Assembly (NCBI GenBank): GCA_900753165.1 | Contig: CAADYC010000102.1 | Location: forward strand, 1-36,897 | DNA: 36,897 bases | Direction: 5' to 3' | From: Clostridia bacterium | Lineage (GTDB): Bacteria; Bacillota; Clostridia; TANB77; CAG-508 | Shown here: positions 25,042-33,836 of the stretch, piece after piece | How the letters are laid out: each line of letters begins with the position of its first letter | How positions within the stretch are numbered: position 1 is the stretch's first letter | Translations under genes and position numbers: made by a program | The notes under the pieces: generated by a model | What the model was told of the DNA's origin: nothing | The model's database searches: none | Seen by the model: only the letters and a program-made list of their open reading frames with translations

Positions 25042-25070
25042 ATTATAGCATATATTATTCCCAAAATCAA
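25042..25070 (-). promoter_or_regulatory. Promoter of the HTH/coiled-coil cassette
   Basis: TTGATT (25065-25070), 17 bases, TATAAT (25042-25047), with TG two bases before the -10. Confidence 0.7.
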
Positions 25071-25082
25071 CATTATGTAAAT

Positions 25083-25164
25083 TTTTGTAAATTTGTTTTT
25101 ATATAAATTTTCATCTTATTTTATATCTTTATTGTTTAAAACTTATTTTTTCAAAATCTCTCAT
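25083..25164 (-). pseudogene. Possible decayed 5' end of a dUTPase-like gene
   Basis: After the MATE gene, an AGAGG site precedes ATG 25164 that reads MRDFEKISFKQ and then stops. In another frame KDIK-stop-DENLYK follows. The words resemble the N-terminus of some Firmicute dUTPases as I remember them, but the similarity is short. The stretch then runs into the promoter of the HTH cassette. If real, it is a gene cut down by arrival of that cassette. Confidence 0.25.
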
Positions 25165-25192
25165 TTGTTTTTTCCTCTTTCTATATTTAAAT

Positions 25193-26362
25193 CTATTTTT
25201 CCAACTCAATTCTATAAATAACACTTCTAGTATAAAAATCAACAAAATTAACTAATCCAAATACAAACAGTGCAATATTGGATTTACAAAATACTAAACA
25301 GATTAAAACTCTAATCAAACTTCCTATTGTAGATCCTAATAATAATATTTTAGGTTTTCCTTGCATAATACACAATGTCTTGTAATTCTCATAATGATAT
25401 AATCCAAATACTCCAAATGTATAAAAAATAATATATGGGAAGCAATTAGCCAAAGGCAAACTTCCATGTTGTAATACTAAGTATATTATTGCAAATACAT
25501 AATTTAATAATATTATAATTGGAAAACAACTTTTTTTCATATCTATTATTATTTGTTTTTGATTTTTATAATACTCATCTGTCGGAATTTTTATCATTAA
25601 TGTTGCTTGATATGCATTTGTTATTAATTCCAAATTTAGACAAATAGCATAACATACAGTATGTATTGAATATTTTTCGGTCCCCATATGACTTGCTATT
25701 ACTCCATATATTAAAATAAATATACGTGAAAATAATCTCTCTAAAGCTGTTGGGATTCCATATTTTTTTACATTAGTCATTACTTCTTTATCTGGTAATT
25801 TTATTTTTAATTTTAAATGTTTTAACATATAAATAATTGATACAATCCACGAAATCATTGTTGCTACAAATAACATCTCTAGGTTATGTGTTGTTAAATA
25901 TGTAATTGCATCTAGTCCGATTAATGTAATATAATATACAATTAGACTATTTCTATAAAGTTTTAATTTTCCTTTTAGTCTGACCATCTCAAATAGTGCA
26001 TTTGCTAATCTTCCTAAACCTAAGTAACCTATGTATAATATTAAAATACTAGATAATAATTCTTTTTGTATTGCTGTTAATCCAAAAATATTTATTATAT
26101 AATTTCTTCCTAGAAATGCTATTATTCCTAACAGTAAACTTACTATTACATTTACTATTAAATATGATGTTTCATCTTTTCTGGCTGTTCTATATGTGTA
26201 TGTTCCTATTTCACTTAATGATTTTAGCATTAAGTCTATTGAAAATAAACTTCCACATACTACTATTGCATCTATACTGATTGCATTGTTGAATGCTGAG
26301 TCTATGCTTTCTGCTATTCCCATAAATACAAAGCTTATTAGTATTGATATAAATTCTTTCAT
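25193..26362 (-). CDS. MATE-like multi-pass transporter
   Basis: 389 residues with about 12 hydrophobic segments in two similar halves, as in the MATE/MOP flippase superfamily. The second half opens with VKKYGIPTALERLFSRIFIL and has YSIHTVCYAICLNLELITNA, the pattern of the MATE helix 7-8 region. It is probably a sodium- or proton-driven exporter; the substrate is unknown. The start was set at MKEFISILIS, which has GGAGG four to five bases upstream; the ATG four codons earlier lacks one. It is the last gene of the long carrier cluster. Confidence 0.72.
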   Translation of the reverse strand: MKEFISILISFVFMGIAESIDSAFNNAISIDAIVVCGSLFSIDLMLKSLSEIGTYTYRTARKDETSYLIVNVIVSLLLGIIAFLGRNYIINIFGLTAIQKELLSSILILYIGYLGLGRLANALFEMVRLKGKLKLYRNSLIVYYITLIGLDAITYLTTHNLEMLFVATMISWIVSIIYMLKHLKLKIKLPDKEVMTNVKKYGIPTALERLFSRIFILIYGVIASHMGTEKYSIHTVCYAICLNLELITNAYQATLMIKIPTDEYYKNQKQIIIDMKKSCFPIIILLNYVFAIIYLVLQHGSLPLANCFPYIIFYTFGVFGLYHYENYKTLCIMQGKPKILLLGSTIGSLIRVLICLVFCKSNIALFVFGLVNFVDFYTRSVIYRIELEK

Positions 26363-26413
26363 TAGTCCTCCCATTATAACTTCTTATTGCTTACTTAAAA
26401 TTTATTTCCTATT

Positions 26414-27592
26414 TTAATACAAATACTGTTCGGTCTTTCTTAAATAAATTGTAGCAATTATCAAGAAAAACATTAATATTGAAATTGTTATTGCAAGTAT
26501 ATTTACATTGTAAAAATAATTATATAAAACATATACTAAACTATAACTTATAACTTGTCCTACAAACATATAGATATTAAATATTACCATATGCTCTTTT
26601 TTATATTTTTCTAATCCATCCACCTTAGTTGCGGCATATACTGCACTACAAGATTCTGATTCTATTATTGTTCCAAATGAATTCATTAATATATAATAAA
26701 TTAATAGAGTTACAAAACTTGCATTAAATACTACAAATAATGACGAAATGAATATAATAATAGCCATATATGGATAAAATTTCTTATTAATTTTTTTATT
26801 GTTTATCATTTTTAATATTTGCAAAGAAATAATTGATATTACTGCAAATAATGTATTATAGTTTCCAAAACTCACTTCTGTACCTAATCTTAAAAATAAT
26901 ACAATTGGTAATAATTCTGTCATTGCCCCTTGTGCTGATATTCTTCTAAAAAACATACATTTATATATAGCTTTTAGATGGGGCTTTTCTTTGACAATTT
27001 CCCAAAATTCTTTGATATTCATTTTATTATCTTGTACTGTAAAATCTTTGATTTTCATTGATATAGCAATAATTAATATTGTTTCTAATCCTAAGATTAT
27101 AAATAATACATTATATGAAAATCTCCCTATTATAAATCCTGAAAACATAGGTGTTAATATTGCTGTAATATTTTCAAGTATATTTAAGTTAGCTAAATAA
27201 CTACTCATTGATTTATTTGTGTTTGAACCTATTATCATAAGTTCATATGGTACAGAATAAAATAAAACTCTTACTGTGTCTAAAGTTTTAAATAAATATA
27301 TATGTTTAACAATATTTTCTTTGAATATTATTAATACAAAAATGCTTATTGCACTTAACACAAAGCTTAGTCTATATATATAACTAGCATTTCTTGAATT
27401 TATTATTTTTAGTAATATGTATTCTAATAACATTCCCAGAAATACTGAATAAACTGTGTATTTTAATATAAAGTTTAAATCATTGTTTACTATTTTTAAT
27501 ATGTATATGTTAAAAAACAATGAAAAAAATACACTTAAAAATTTTCTTAAAAATGCTATTATTGCTATATATTTTCTATTTGATTGTTCCAT
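26414..27592 (-). CDS. MFS-like transporter
   Basis: 392 residues, about 12 transmembrane segments, with the loop KIKDFTVQDNKMNIKEFWEI between the two six-helix halves, typical of the major facilitator superfamily. No soluble domain. The substrate is unknown. Its start overlaps the end of the upstream MATE-like gene by 17 bases, so the two are probably translationally coupled. Confidence 0.72.
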   Translation of the reverse strand: MEQSNRKYIAIIAFLRKFLSVFFSLFFNIYILKIVNNDLNFILKYTVYSVFLGMLLEYILLKIINSRNASYIYRLSFVLSAISIFVLIIFKENIVKHIYLFKTLDTVRVLFYSVPYELMIIGSNTNKSMSSYLANLNILENITAILTPMFSGFIIGRFSYNVLFIILGLETILIIAISMKIKDFTVQDNKMNIKEFWEIVKEKPHLKAIYKCMFFRRISAQGAMTELLPIVLFLRLGTEVSFGNYNTLFAVISIISLQILKMINNKKINKKFYPYMAIIIFISSLFVVFNASFVTLLIYYILMNSFGTIIESESCSAVYAATKVDGLEKYKKEHMVIFNIYMFVGQVISYSLVYVLYNYFYNVNILAITISILMFFLIIATIYLRKTEQYLY

Positions 27593-28775
27593 TTTTTTCT
27601 AGTACCTTTCCTTCTCTATCTATTATAAAATTTCTGTTGAACATTATATTAACTGTCAAAAATTGATACAATGAAGATGTTACTTGTCCAATTCCAGTAC
27701 AATATGGGGTTTTAAATAAAGATATTAAAAATCTTAATATTCCCGCTGTTATTTTATTTGTTGTTATTTCTTTTGCTAATTTTACTAATTGTAAATAACA
27801 TGTTTTTATTCTATACACTGGATATATAATAAAATTAACTAATTCAAAACTTAAATATATTACTGTTATTCTCAAATCCAAGTTATAAAATTTATATGAA
27901 ATTAATAACATAATAAATGTTGTGGTTAGTAAAATAGTTTCTAATTTATAAGCATTATTTCTATGTTCTTTATAATTAAATTCATCTTTACTTATATCTA
28001 TTTTTGCAACAGTTGAAATTGATTCAAATGAATCCCATTGTGTGTCTGTTATCAATGCTACAAAATTTAGTGCAACAGTATATTTTTCTCCAAATTCCAA
28101 TGCATTGCTTAATCCAAATAAGAAAATCAAAAAGAACAATATATTGTTTGCAATTTCTACTGATTCATATTTTATATATTTTATTATATGTAACTCGAAT
28201 TTAAATTTTTTGTATTGTTTTATTGTAACTATTAATGTGTAAATAGCTATTGATATTAATGTAATTGCAGCAATAATTGTTTTGTTTTTTGTAAATACAG
28301 CTGTTAGTATTAGCACAATAAAATTTAATAAATTTAATTGTATACAATATTTATTTGCTTTTTTCTCTTCTCCATCAAAATATAATTTTTCTAATACAAA
28401 AGAAAAAACTAGCTGAATGTATAATTGCAATATAGAATATATTGCAAATTCTTTATATATTTCAAAATCCATATTCATAAATTCTACATATTTTTTTACA
28501 TTTATTGCAAATAATCCAAATATTACTAGCCCTACTATTATTCCGGCTGTTATCCCTGATAATACTGCATTTTCATCTTTATCTTTTTCTTTACTTATAT
28601 TAGGACCTGTTGCAAATATTGATTTTAATAATGCCCATATAAATTGTAATGGATATGTTAATGTAAATATATTTACTAAATTCTTATCCACTAATAGTCC
28701 TAAGCAAAACCAAGATAATATTGGTATAAATGAGAATATTGCTGAATTACCTGCTATTCGTAGTAATCGTTTCAT
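27576..28775 (-). CDS. MATE-like multi-pass membrane protein
   Basis: 399 residues from MKRLLRIAGN, which has AGGAG seven bases upstream; a longer form starting inside the previous gene (28823) is unlikely. About 12 hydrophobic segments. The opening (SAIFSFIPILSWFCLGLLVD) and the PLQFIWALLKSIFATGPNIS region resemble MATE/MOP exporters, with the same general design as the 25193-26362 gene. The C-terminal soluble tail (FNRNFIIDREGKVLEKNGTI) is unusual. Confidence 0.65.
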   Translation of the reverse strand: MKRLLRIAGNSAIFSFIPILSWFCLGLLVDKNLVNIFTLTYPLQFIWALLKSIFATGPNISKEKDKDENAVLSGITAGIIVGLVIFGLFAINVKKYVEFMNMDFEIYKEFAIYSILQLYIQLVFSFVLEKLYFDGEEKKANKYCIQLNLLNFIVLILTAVFTKNKTIIAAITLISIAIYTLIVTIKQYKKFKFELHIIKYIKYESVEIANNILFFLIFLFGLSNALEFGEKYTVALNFVALITDTQWDSFESISTVAKIDISKDEFNYKEHRNNAYKLETILLTTTFIMLLISYKFYNLDLRITVIYLSFELVNFIIYPVYRIKTCYLQLVKLAKEITTNKITAGILRFLISLFKTPYCTGIGQVTSSLYQFLTVNIMFNRNFIIDREGKVLEKNGTIK

Positions 28776-28791
28776 TTGTTTTCTCCTATTT

Positions 28792-29352
28792 TTAGTTTTT
28801 ATATTCATATTCTCTAATTTCACAATTTTTTATTTTAGCACTTTGCACATGTCCGTTTTCACCAATCCCATTAAAATATGCATTAATTGCTCTACAAGTT
28901 CCTCCATGAGTAACCAATAATATATTTTTGTCTTTGTACTTTTCTGGTATTTCATCTAATAAATTCCATACTCTTTTGCATACATCTTTTATTGGTTCTA
29001 CATTTTGTTTATTCCAGTTTAAATTGTAGTTATTTATTATATCTATATCTTCGTTTACTATACTTGTCCATTCATCTTTGGTTGTTCCTTCAATATTTCC
29101 ACAATTTCTTTCTATTATTCTTTCATCACTTATGATTTGGCAATTTGTTACTTCATTTATTATTTCTGCAGTTTTTCTTGCTCTTTTTAATGGTGAACAT
29201 ATTATCAAATCTATTTTATAATTATATATTTGTTCACTTGCTTGTTTTGCTTGCTCTATTCCTGTACTATTTAGTTCTATATCTGTCATCCCTTGGCATT
29301 TTCCTGCCACATTCCAATCTGTTTGTCCATGTCTTATTACATATAATTTCAT
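28792..29352 (-). CDS. Histidine phosphatase family protein
   Basis: 186 residues of the phosphoglycerate-mutase/alpha-ribazole phosphatase superfamily. The phospho-accepting RHGQTDWN is at residues 8-15, with the second histidine in LLVTHGGTCRAI. SPLKRARKTAEII and the acid loop RIIERNCGNIEG complete the active site. Members remove phosphate from small sugar or nucleotide-like molecules. GGAG lies ten bases before the ATG. It sits between carrier genes and a PHP phosphatase, suggesting a shared phosphorylated metabolite. Confidence 0.9.
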   Translation of the reverse strand: MKLYVIRHGQTDWNVAGKCQGMTDIELNSTGIEQAKQASEQIYNYKIDLIICSPLKRARKTAEIINEVTNCQIISDERIIERNCGNIEGTTKDEWTSIVNEDIDIINNYNLNWNKQNVEPIKDVCKRVWNLLDEIPEKYKDKNILLVTHGGTCRAINAYFNGIGENGHVQSAKIKNCEIREYEYKN

Positions 29353-29403
29353 TCTTTTAATTCTCCATATTATTCTATATCGTTTTATTATTGTTTAAAA
29401 ATT

Positions 29404-29728
29404 TTACAAATTATCTTTTATACTAGGAAATAAATCATAAACATTAAATCCTAATTGTTCGTCAATATATTGTTTCAATTTATAAGTTTCTTTAATGTGG
29501 TATTGAGTATTTTCATAAGCTCCTCTTCTTGACATTATATCAATAAGTCTTTTATCTACTGTCATATTAATATCAGTACACATTAAATCACATAAATTTA
29601 TTATTTTTTCATATATTGTATATTCGTGATTTTTTATAAATTCTGTTCTAAATGGTATATTGGTCATCTGATGTTTTTTTCCTTGCTTCTTCTAACATTT
29701 TTCTTGCTTTTTCTACTGTTAATTTCAT
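29404..29728 (-). pseudogene. Remnant of an HD-domain phosphohydrolase
   Basis: The C-terminal part (YEKIINLCDLMCTDINMTVD, then GAYENTQYHIKETYKLKQYI) matches the C-terminus of small HD phosphohydrolases. The N-terminal 20 residues (MKLTVEKARKMLEEARKK), with GGAGG upstream of ATG 29728, match the family start. The HD catalytic middle is missing between them, and the two pieces are one frame apart at a run of seven A residues (six would join them). Internal deletion plus frameshift make it a pseudogene. The 87-residue piece from ATG 29667 has no ribosome binding site. Confidence 0.65.
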
Positions 29729-29731
29729 GTT

Positions 29732-30544
29732 TTATTCAACCTCCAAATTTTCATTGCAAAAATGTAGCTTATTTATAGTGTCTTGTCCAATATGTTCATT
29801 TGCAACTTCTATTGCTTTTTCATATAGTTCTATTTGTTCATGAAAATGAGCATCTATTCCATATAAAACTTTTAGGTCTTTATATTCAGATGCTATTTTC
29901 CAAAATTCTTTATTTGGATAGTCTATTTTTTCTTTTTGTCCTCTTATATACATAACTGGTTCAGATAAATTAATTTCTATTGGTATTCCATACTTTTCTG
30001 CTGTACTACAAATTATATGTGCTACCTTTTCCTCATTTTCTCCAAAGTTAGTCCTACTTAACATATATAAATCTGGATGAGCTATTATATTGGGTATATT
30101 TTTCTCAATTGCTGTTTTTATATATTCGGCATATTTTAAAATATCTGAATTAGAAAATTCATGATTTCTAAATATTTTCAATTCATTTTTATTATCATAT
30201 ATAAAATGTTGTCCTAAAACCAATTTATCTGTTTCATTTTTTAATTCTAATAAATTTTCTTCTTGCCCTGGTAAATATTCAACTTCAAATCCTGTTTCTA
30301 TTTCTATTCTATCTTTGTATTTTTCTTTTAAAGATTTGATACTTTCCAAATATTCATTTTTTTCACTGTATTTCATTCTCATATTTTTTCTATGGTCTAT
30401 GTCTTCTTTTTCTGGACAATGGTCTGTAAATGCTATTTTTGTAAAACCTTTCTTAATAAATTCTTTTACAAAATCTTCATCTGACATGTTATTGTCAGCA
30501 TGTCCACATCTTCTTGTATGTGTATGATAATTAAATTTTTGCAT
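29732..30544 (-). CDS. PHP-domain phosphatase (histidinol-phosphatase-like)
   Basis: 270 residues of the PHP superfamily, trinuclear metal phosphoesterases. Metal ligands are visible in order: YHTHTRRCGH (HxH), FTDHCPE, a glutamate in TGFEVEYL, GQHFIY, NIIAHPDLY and GIDAHFHEQ. The overall plan is that of HisK-type histidinol phosphatases, but no histidine biosynthesis genes are nearby. Given its neighbours it may dephosphorylate another small metabolite. AAGGAG lies ten bases upstream. Its last codons hold the ribosome binding site of the HD remnant. Confidence 0.88.
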   Translation of the reverse strand: MQKFNYHTHTRRCGHADNNMSDEDFVKEFIKKGFTKIAFTDHCPEKEDIDHRKNMRMKYSEKNEYLESIKSLKEKYKDRIEIETGFEVEYLPGQEENLLELKNETDKLVLGQHFIYDNKNELKIFRNHEFSNSDILKYAEYIKTAIEKNIPNIIAHPDLYMLSRTNFGENEEKVAHIICSTAEKYGIPIEINLSEPVMYIRGQKEKIDYPNKEFWKIASEYKDLKVLYGIDAHFHEQIELYEKAIEVANEHIGQDTINKLHFCNENLEVE

Positions 30545-30565
30545 TTTTCTTTTTCTCCTTATATC

Positions 30566-31987
30566 TTATTCTACTAATTTTCTAAATAAATCATTATAAA
30601 TTTTATTAGGTTCTAAATAATTAACAAATGTTATTTGGTGTCTATTTTCTGTTAATTCATATGATGTATCTTCTTTTATAATTGGACAACTGAGTTCTTC
30701 TGTTTCAAACCATGATTTATTAATCATATATGTAATAACACTTATGTCCCAAATAACTCTTCTTTCTTGAATTCCATGATATGTATCATTGAAAAATCTT
30801 TGGCATAAATAATCGCATAATTCACTTTTTCCTTTTAAGAAATGTTCTAATTCATATATTGAAGTTGTTAGATTTGATGCCACATTTTTACAAGGAATAA
30901 CTGTTAGTTTTACTTTTGATTCAAATACTTCTCTAACTGCTTGTACATCTTGTTCAAAATTAAATTCTCTATTATTTTTTGCTAAAAAGCTGTTACCACC
31001 TAACCAAATTACTTGTATTTTATTTATAATTTCTGGTGCTTTTTTTATTGCCAATGCAATATTTGTAATTGCTCCAATTGCTAAGATATATGTTTTTTCA
31101 TTTTTGTTAGCAATCTCTATAATTTTATTTACCGCATCACTATTTTTGTTATATCCATTACATATATAATCTAAAGAACCTTTAAATACTTTATTTTTTG
31201 TTTCAAAATTTAACCAATTGCATATTTTTAATATTTCGTTATAACTCTTTTCTGTTGTTTCTTCTATTGTTTCTTTTCTATCACTATGTGAATAAGGTGC
31301 TACTGTAATTGCTTCAATGTTGAATTTATCTTGATTTTTTACTAAATATGCAAGAGCAAATTGGTCATCACATTCATTATATGTGTCTGTGTCTAATATT
31401 ACATTTACTTTTTCTTTTTTATAGTTTGTAATAAATTCATAAATTTCTTTCCAATTATAAACTCTTGTTATTTTCTTTACCTCTCTATTGCAGGGTTTAT
31501 CCATTATAAGTGTAGTTATATTATTTTGGAAACATTCTTTACAAATTTCACGAGAGTCATCTATCATTACATCAATACCATTTTCTATACATTTTTTTGT
31601 CTTTTCTCCTTTATATTTTGTAAGGATTAATTTATCATATGGTATTTCTTTTTCTTTTAACCACTTTTTTGTCATATTATATGGGTCTGAGTATTCTCCA
31701 TTATCTCTACCTGTAATAATTACAATAGTATGTCCATCTTCTTGCAATTTTTCAATATATTCTTTTGCCCCATCTATTACATCTAAATTTTGTGCTATTC
31801 TTTCAATATTTTCTAAATAAAATGACCATATTTCTTCATCTGTCCAGTCAAACATTCCCTCTGTCATATGTTTATTTGGATTAATTATTCCTGTATTTCT
31901 TAATTCTTTATCATGCTTTAAAAATTCTTTTTCTAATGATTCATCAAATTTTGATATTACATTATCTATATCTATTCCTATATTCAT
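30566..31987 (-). CDS. HAD nucleotidase fused to a nucleoside hydrolase
   Basis: 473 residues in two domains. Residues about 1-185 are a HAD phosphatase of the 5'-nucleotidase (NT5C-like) type: DIDNVI (nucleophile Asp), VIITGRDN, and MIDDSREICKEC with the acidic pair. Residues about 193-473 are an inosine-uridine-type nucleoside hydrolase: VNVILDTDTYNECDDQFALA supplies the calcium-binding aspartates, with a longer variant of the usual DTDPGxDDAxA, and IGAITNIALAI and IWLGGN follow. The fusion would strip phosphate and then split the N-glycosidic bond of a nucleotide, giving base plus sugar. GAGG lies six bases upstream. Placement within the carrier cluster suggests salvage or processing of a nucleotide-like compound. 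Confidence 0.85.
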   Translation of the reverse strand: MNIGIDIDNVISKFDESLEKEFLKHDKELRNTGIINPNKHMTEGMFDWTDEEIWSFYLENIERIAQNLDVIDGAKEYIEKLQEDGHTIVIITGRDNGEYSDPYNMTKKWLKEKEIPYDKLILTKYKGEKTKKCIENGIDVMIDDSREICKECFQNNITTLIMDKPCNREVKKITRVYNWKEIYEFITNYKKEKVNVILDTDTYNECDDQFALAYLVKNQDKFNIEAITVAPYSHSDRKETIEETTEKSYNEILKICNWLNFETKNKVFKGSLDYICNGYNKNSDAVNKIIEIANKNEKTYILAIGAITNIALAIKKAPEIINKIQVIWLGGNSFLAKNNREFNFEQDVQAVREVFESKVKLTVIPCKNVASNLTTSIYELEHFLKGKSELCDYLCQRFFNDTYHGIQERRVIWDISVITYMINKSWFETEELSCPIIKEDTSYELTENRHQITFVNYLEPNKIYNDLFRKLVE

Positions 31988-32028
31988 TTTTTACCTCTTT
32001 TATTATTTATATTTTATTTGCATAGTTT

Positions 32029-33234
32029 TTACTCATATTTTTTATTTATATATACAATAAATATTATATACGATATTATTGCTATAAGAAAAGTAGTTGA
32101 TATAATATTTTCATTTTCTTTAAATACTGTATAAGATAATATTGGAATTATTGCTGTAACAATTCCCTCCACAAATCTCTCAAATGTTACATATGAAGTT
32201 TGATAATTTTCCTTTGAACTCTCATATATAGCAACATTATCATATATATCATAAGCACTATTTGCGCACCCCATAAAAACATATATTATCGGTAATAAAT
32301 ATATTACATAGTTTGCTTTAAGTACAAATAATAATATAAAAGAAATTATATACAATATTCCATTTGGAATAAGTACTCTCTTCCATTCTCTGCCATCTGC
32401 TTTTCTTGCCCAAAATTTACTAAATAATGCATCTGACAAATTTATAACTATATTTAAAATACTATAATATACATAATTTATATGTAAATATCTAAGTAAG
32501 TAGACATTTAAGTACATTGTTCCTATTCCTAACGCAAATCTATTAATTCCTGCTGTAATTAGTACCTTCTTAAACGATTTATCTTTTGCAGGTCTTGATA
32601 CAGATTCCTTAACAGTTATTGGTTTATTTTCTATTTCAGGTTTAAATGTATTTATTCTTATTAATATATCAATAAATGCTATAATAAAGACTATTCCAAA
32701 TAAGATTAAAAATCCATTTAATTCATATCCACTTGCTTTAAATTGATCTAATACAACTCCCATAAATAAACTAAATGCCATAACAACTGTATTCTTTATC
32801 ATATTTTTACTTGAAGCAAATTTTGTTCTATCTTCTTTTTTTACTAATGTCATTCTCCAATTTACAAATGTTATATATCCCATTTCTCCTGTTACTGCAT
32901 AGATTGATGCAAATATGAAAAAGAATATTGTTCTAATAGTTATATTATCTGATATAAACGGTATAAAAGCAAAGCCAACTGAGGCTAGCCTATATATAGT
33001 GTAATTTGATAATACTACAAGTTTTGATTGTCCTATTTTCGAAAATAGTGGTGCTGCAAATATTTGTAACATATTTGTTATTGTGTCTAATACTGCATAT
33101 ATTCCAATCGCTAAATCTGATAGTCCTAAATATACTGCAAATGCAGTTATAAGTGAACTACTTGCTATTTTGTTATTTGCGGTATCTAATATTGATGATG
33201 TAAGATACTTTTTATATTCTTTTTTATAATTCAT
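32029..33234 (-). CDS. MFS-like transporter
   Basis: 401 residues, about 12 hydrophobic segments. The first half has YAVLDTITNMLQIFAAPLFS, the MFS helix 2-3 region, and the loop TFKPEIENKPITVKESVSRP joins the halves. The second half includes the charged helix-connecting KFWARKADGREWKRVLIPNG. The substrate is unknown. AAGGA precedes the ATG. It lies 21 bases after the P-loop kinase gene in the same run. Confidence 0.78.
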   Translation of the reverse strand: MNYKKEYKKYLTSSILDTANNKIASSSLITAFAVYLGLSDLAIGIYAVLDTITNMLQIFAAPLFSKIGQSKLVVLSNYTIYRLASVGFAFIPFISDNITIRTIFFFIFASIYAVTGEMGYITFVNWRMTLVKKEDRTKFASSKNMIKNTVVMAFSLFMGVVLDQFKASGYELNGFLILFGIVFIIAFIDILIRINTFKPEIENKPITVKESVSRPAKDKSFKKVLITAGINRFALGIGTMYLNVYLLRYLHINYVYYSILNIVINLSDALFSKFWARKADGREWKRVLIPNGILYIISFILLFVLKANYVIYLLPIIYVFMGCANSAYDIYDNVAIYESSKENYQTSYVTFERFVEGIVTAIIPILSYTVFKENENIISTTFLIAIISYIIFIVYINKKYE

Positions 33235-33255
33235 TTCTTTCTTCCTTTTTATTTA

Positions 33256-33834
33256 TTAGGCTTGACTAATAATTTCATCTAAAATATTATTTAATGTTTC
33301 AACTCTATTTTTAGAAGTATCAAAATATTTTATTCCATATCTAGGACATTCCTTTTTCAACATTTCATTTGCATTATACCAGTCTTCTGCATGTTTACTT
33401 AAATATTCTTTTGATAAACCATATGTCCAGTCCTCTTTTTTATCATATTTAATACACTGATTTACCATATCTTCAATGCTTAAATCACCCAATCCTAGAC
33501 ATACAACTATTGTATTATCAAAATCCACCATTTCTTTTACAATCTTTGGATGAAGTTGTCCACTTTCTAATATATATCCATATTCTTTTATATCATTTCT
33601 TATTAATGAATTATACAATTCTAAAAGAGTTTTTTGAAAATAATCTCCATGTTCGAATTCTTTTTGTTTATCAACATTTTCTCTATAATATTTTTCTTCA
33701 TCTTTTGCTCTAATCATGGCCCATTTTAATGAATCACTATGTATTATATTATAACTATTTATTTTATCCTTTATATTTCTACTTAACGTAGTCTTTCCTG
33801 CTCTTCCAATCCCCATGATTAAAATATTTTTCAT
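33256..33834 (-). CDS. P-loop kinase-like protein
   Basis: 192 residues from MKNILIMG. Walker A is GIGRAGKTT; the general plan resembles small-molecule kinases (AAA_33 / adenylate-kinase-like), with a nucleoside- or sugar-type target possible but not shown. HSDSLKWAMIRAKDEE and ILESGQLHPKIV suggest the substrate-binding and Walker B regions. AGGAG lies ten bases before this ATG, whereas the ATG three codons earlier is only one base from it and overlaps the previous stop. Flanked on both sides by MFS genes. Confidence 0.75.
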   Translation of the reverse strand: MKNILIMGIGRAGKTTLSRNIKDKINSYNIIHSDSLKWAMIRAKDEEKYYRENVDKQKEFEHGDYFQKTLLELYNSLIRNDIKEYGYILESGQLHPKIVKEMVDFDNTIVVCLGLGDLSIEDMVNQCIKYDKKEDWTYGLSKEYLSKHAEDWYNANEMLKKECPRYGIKYFDTSKNRVETLNNILDEIISQA

Positions 33835-33836
33835 TT

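Noticed and set aside
29404..29667. 87-residue protein from ATG 29667 as a complete gene
   Set aside because: No ribosome binding site; the family start with GGAGG lies upstream in another frame.
29660..29690. Programmed frameshift at A7 in the HD gene
   Set aside because: The catalytic core is deleted as well, so simple decay explains it better.
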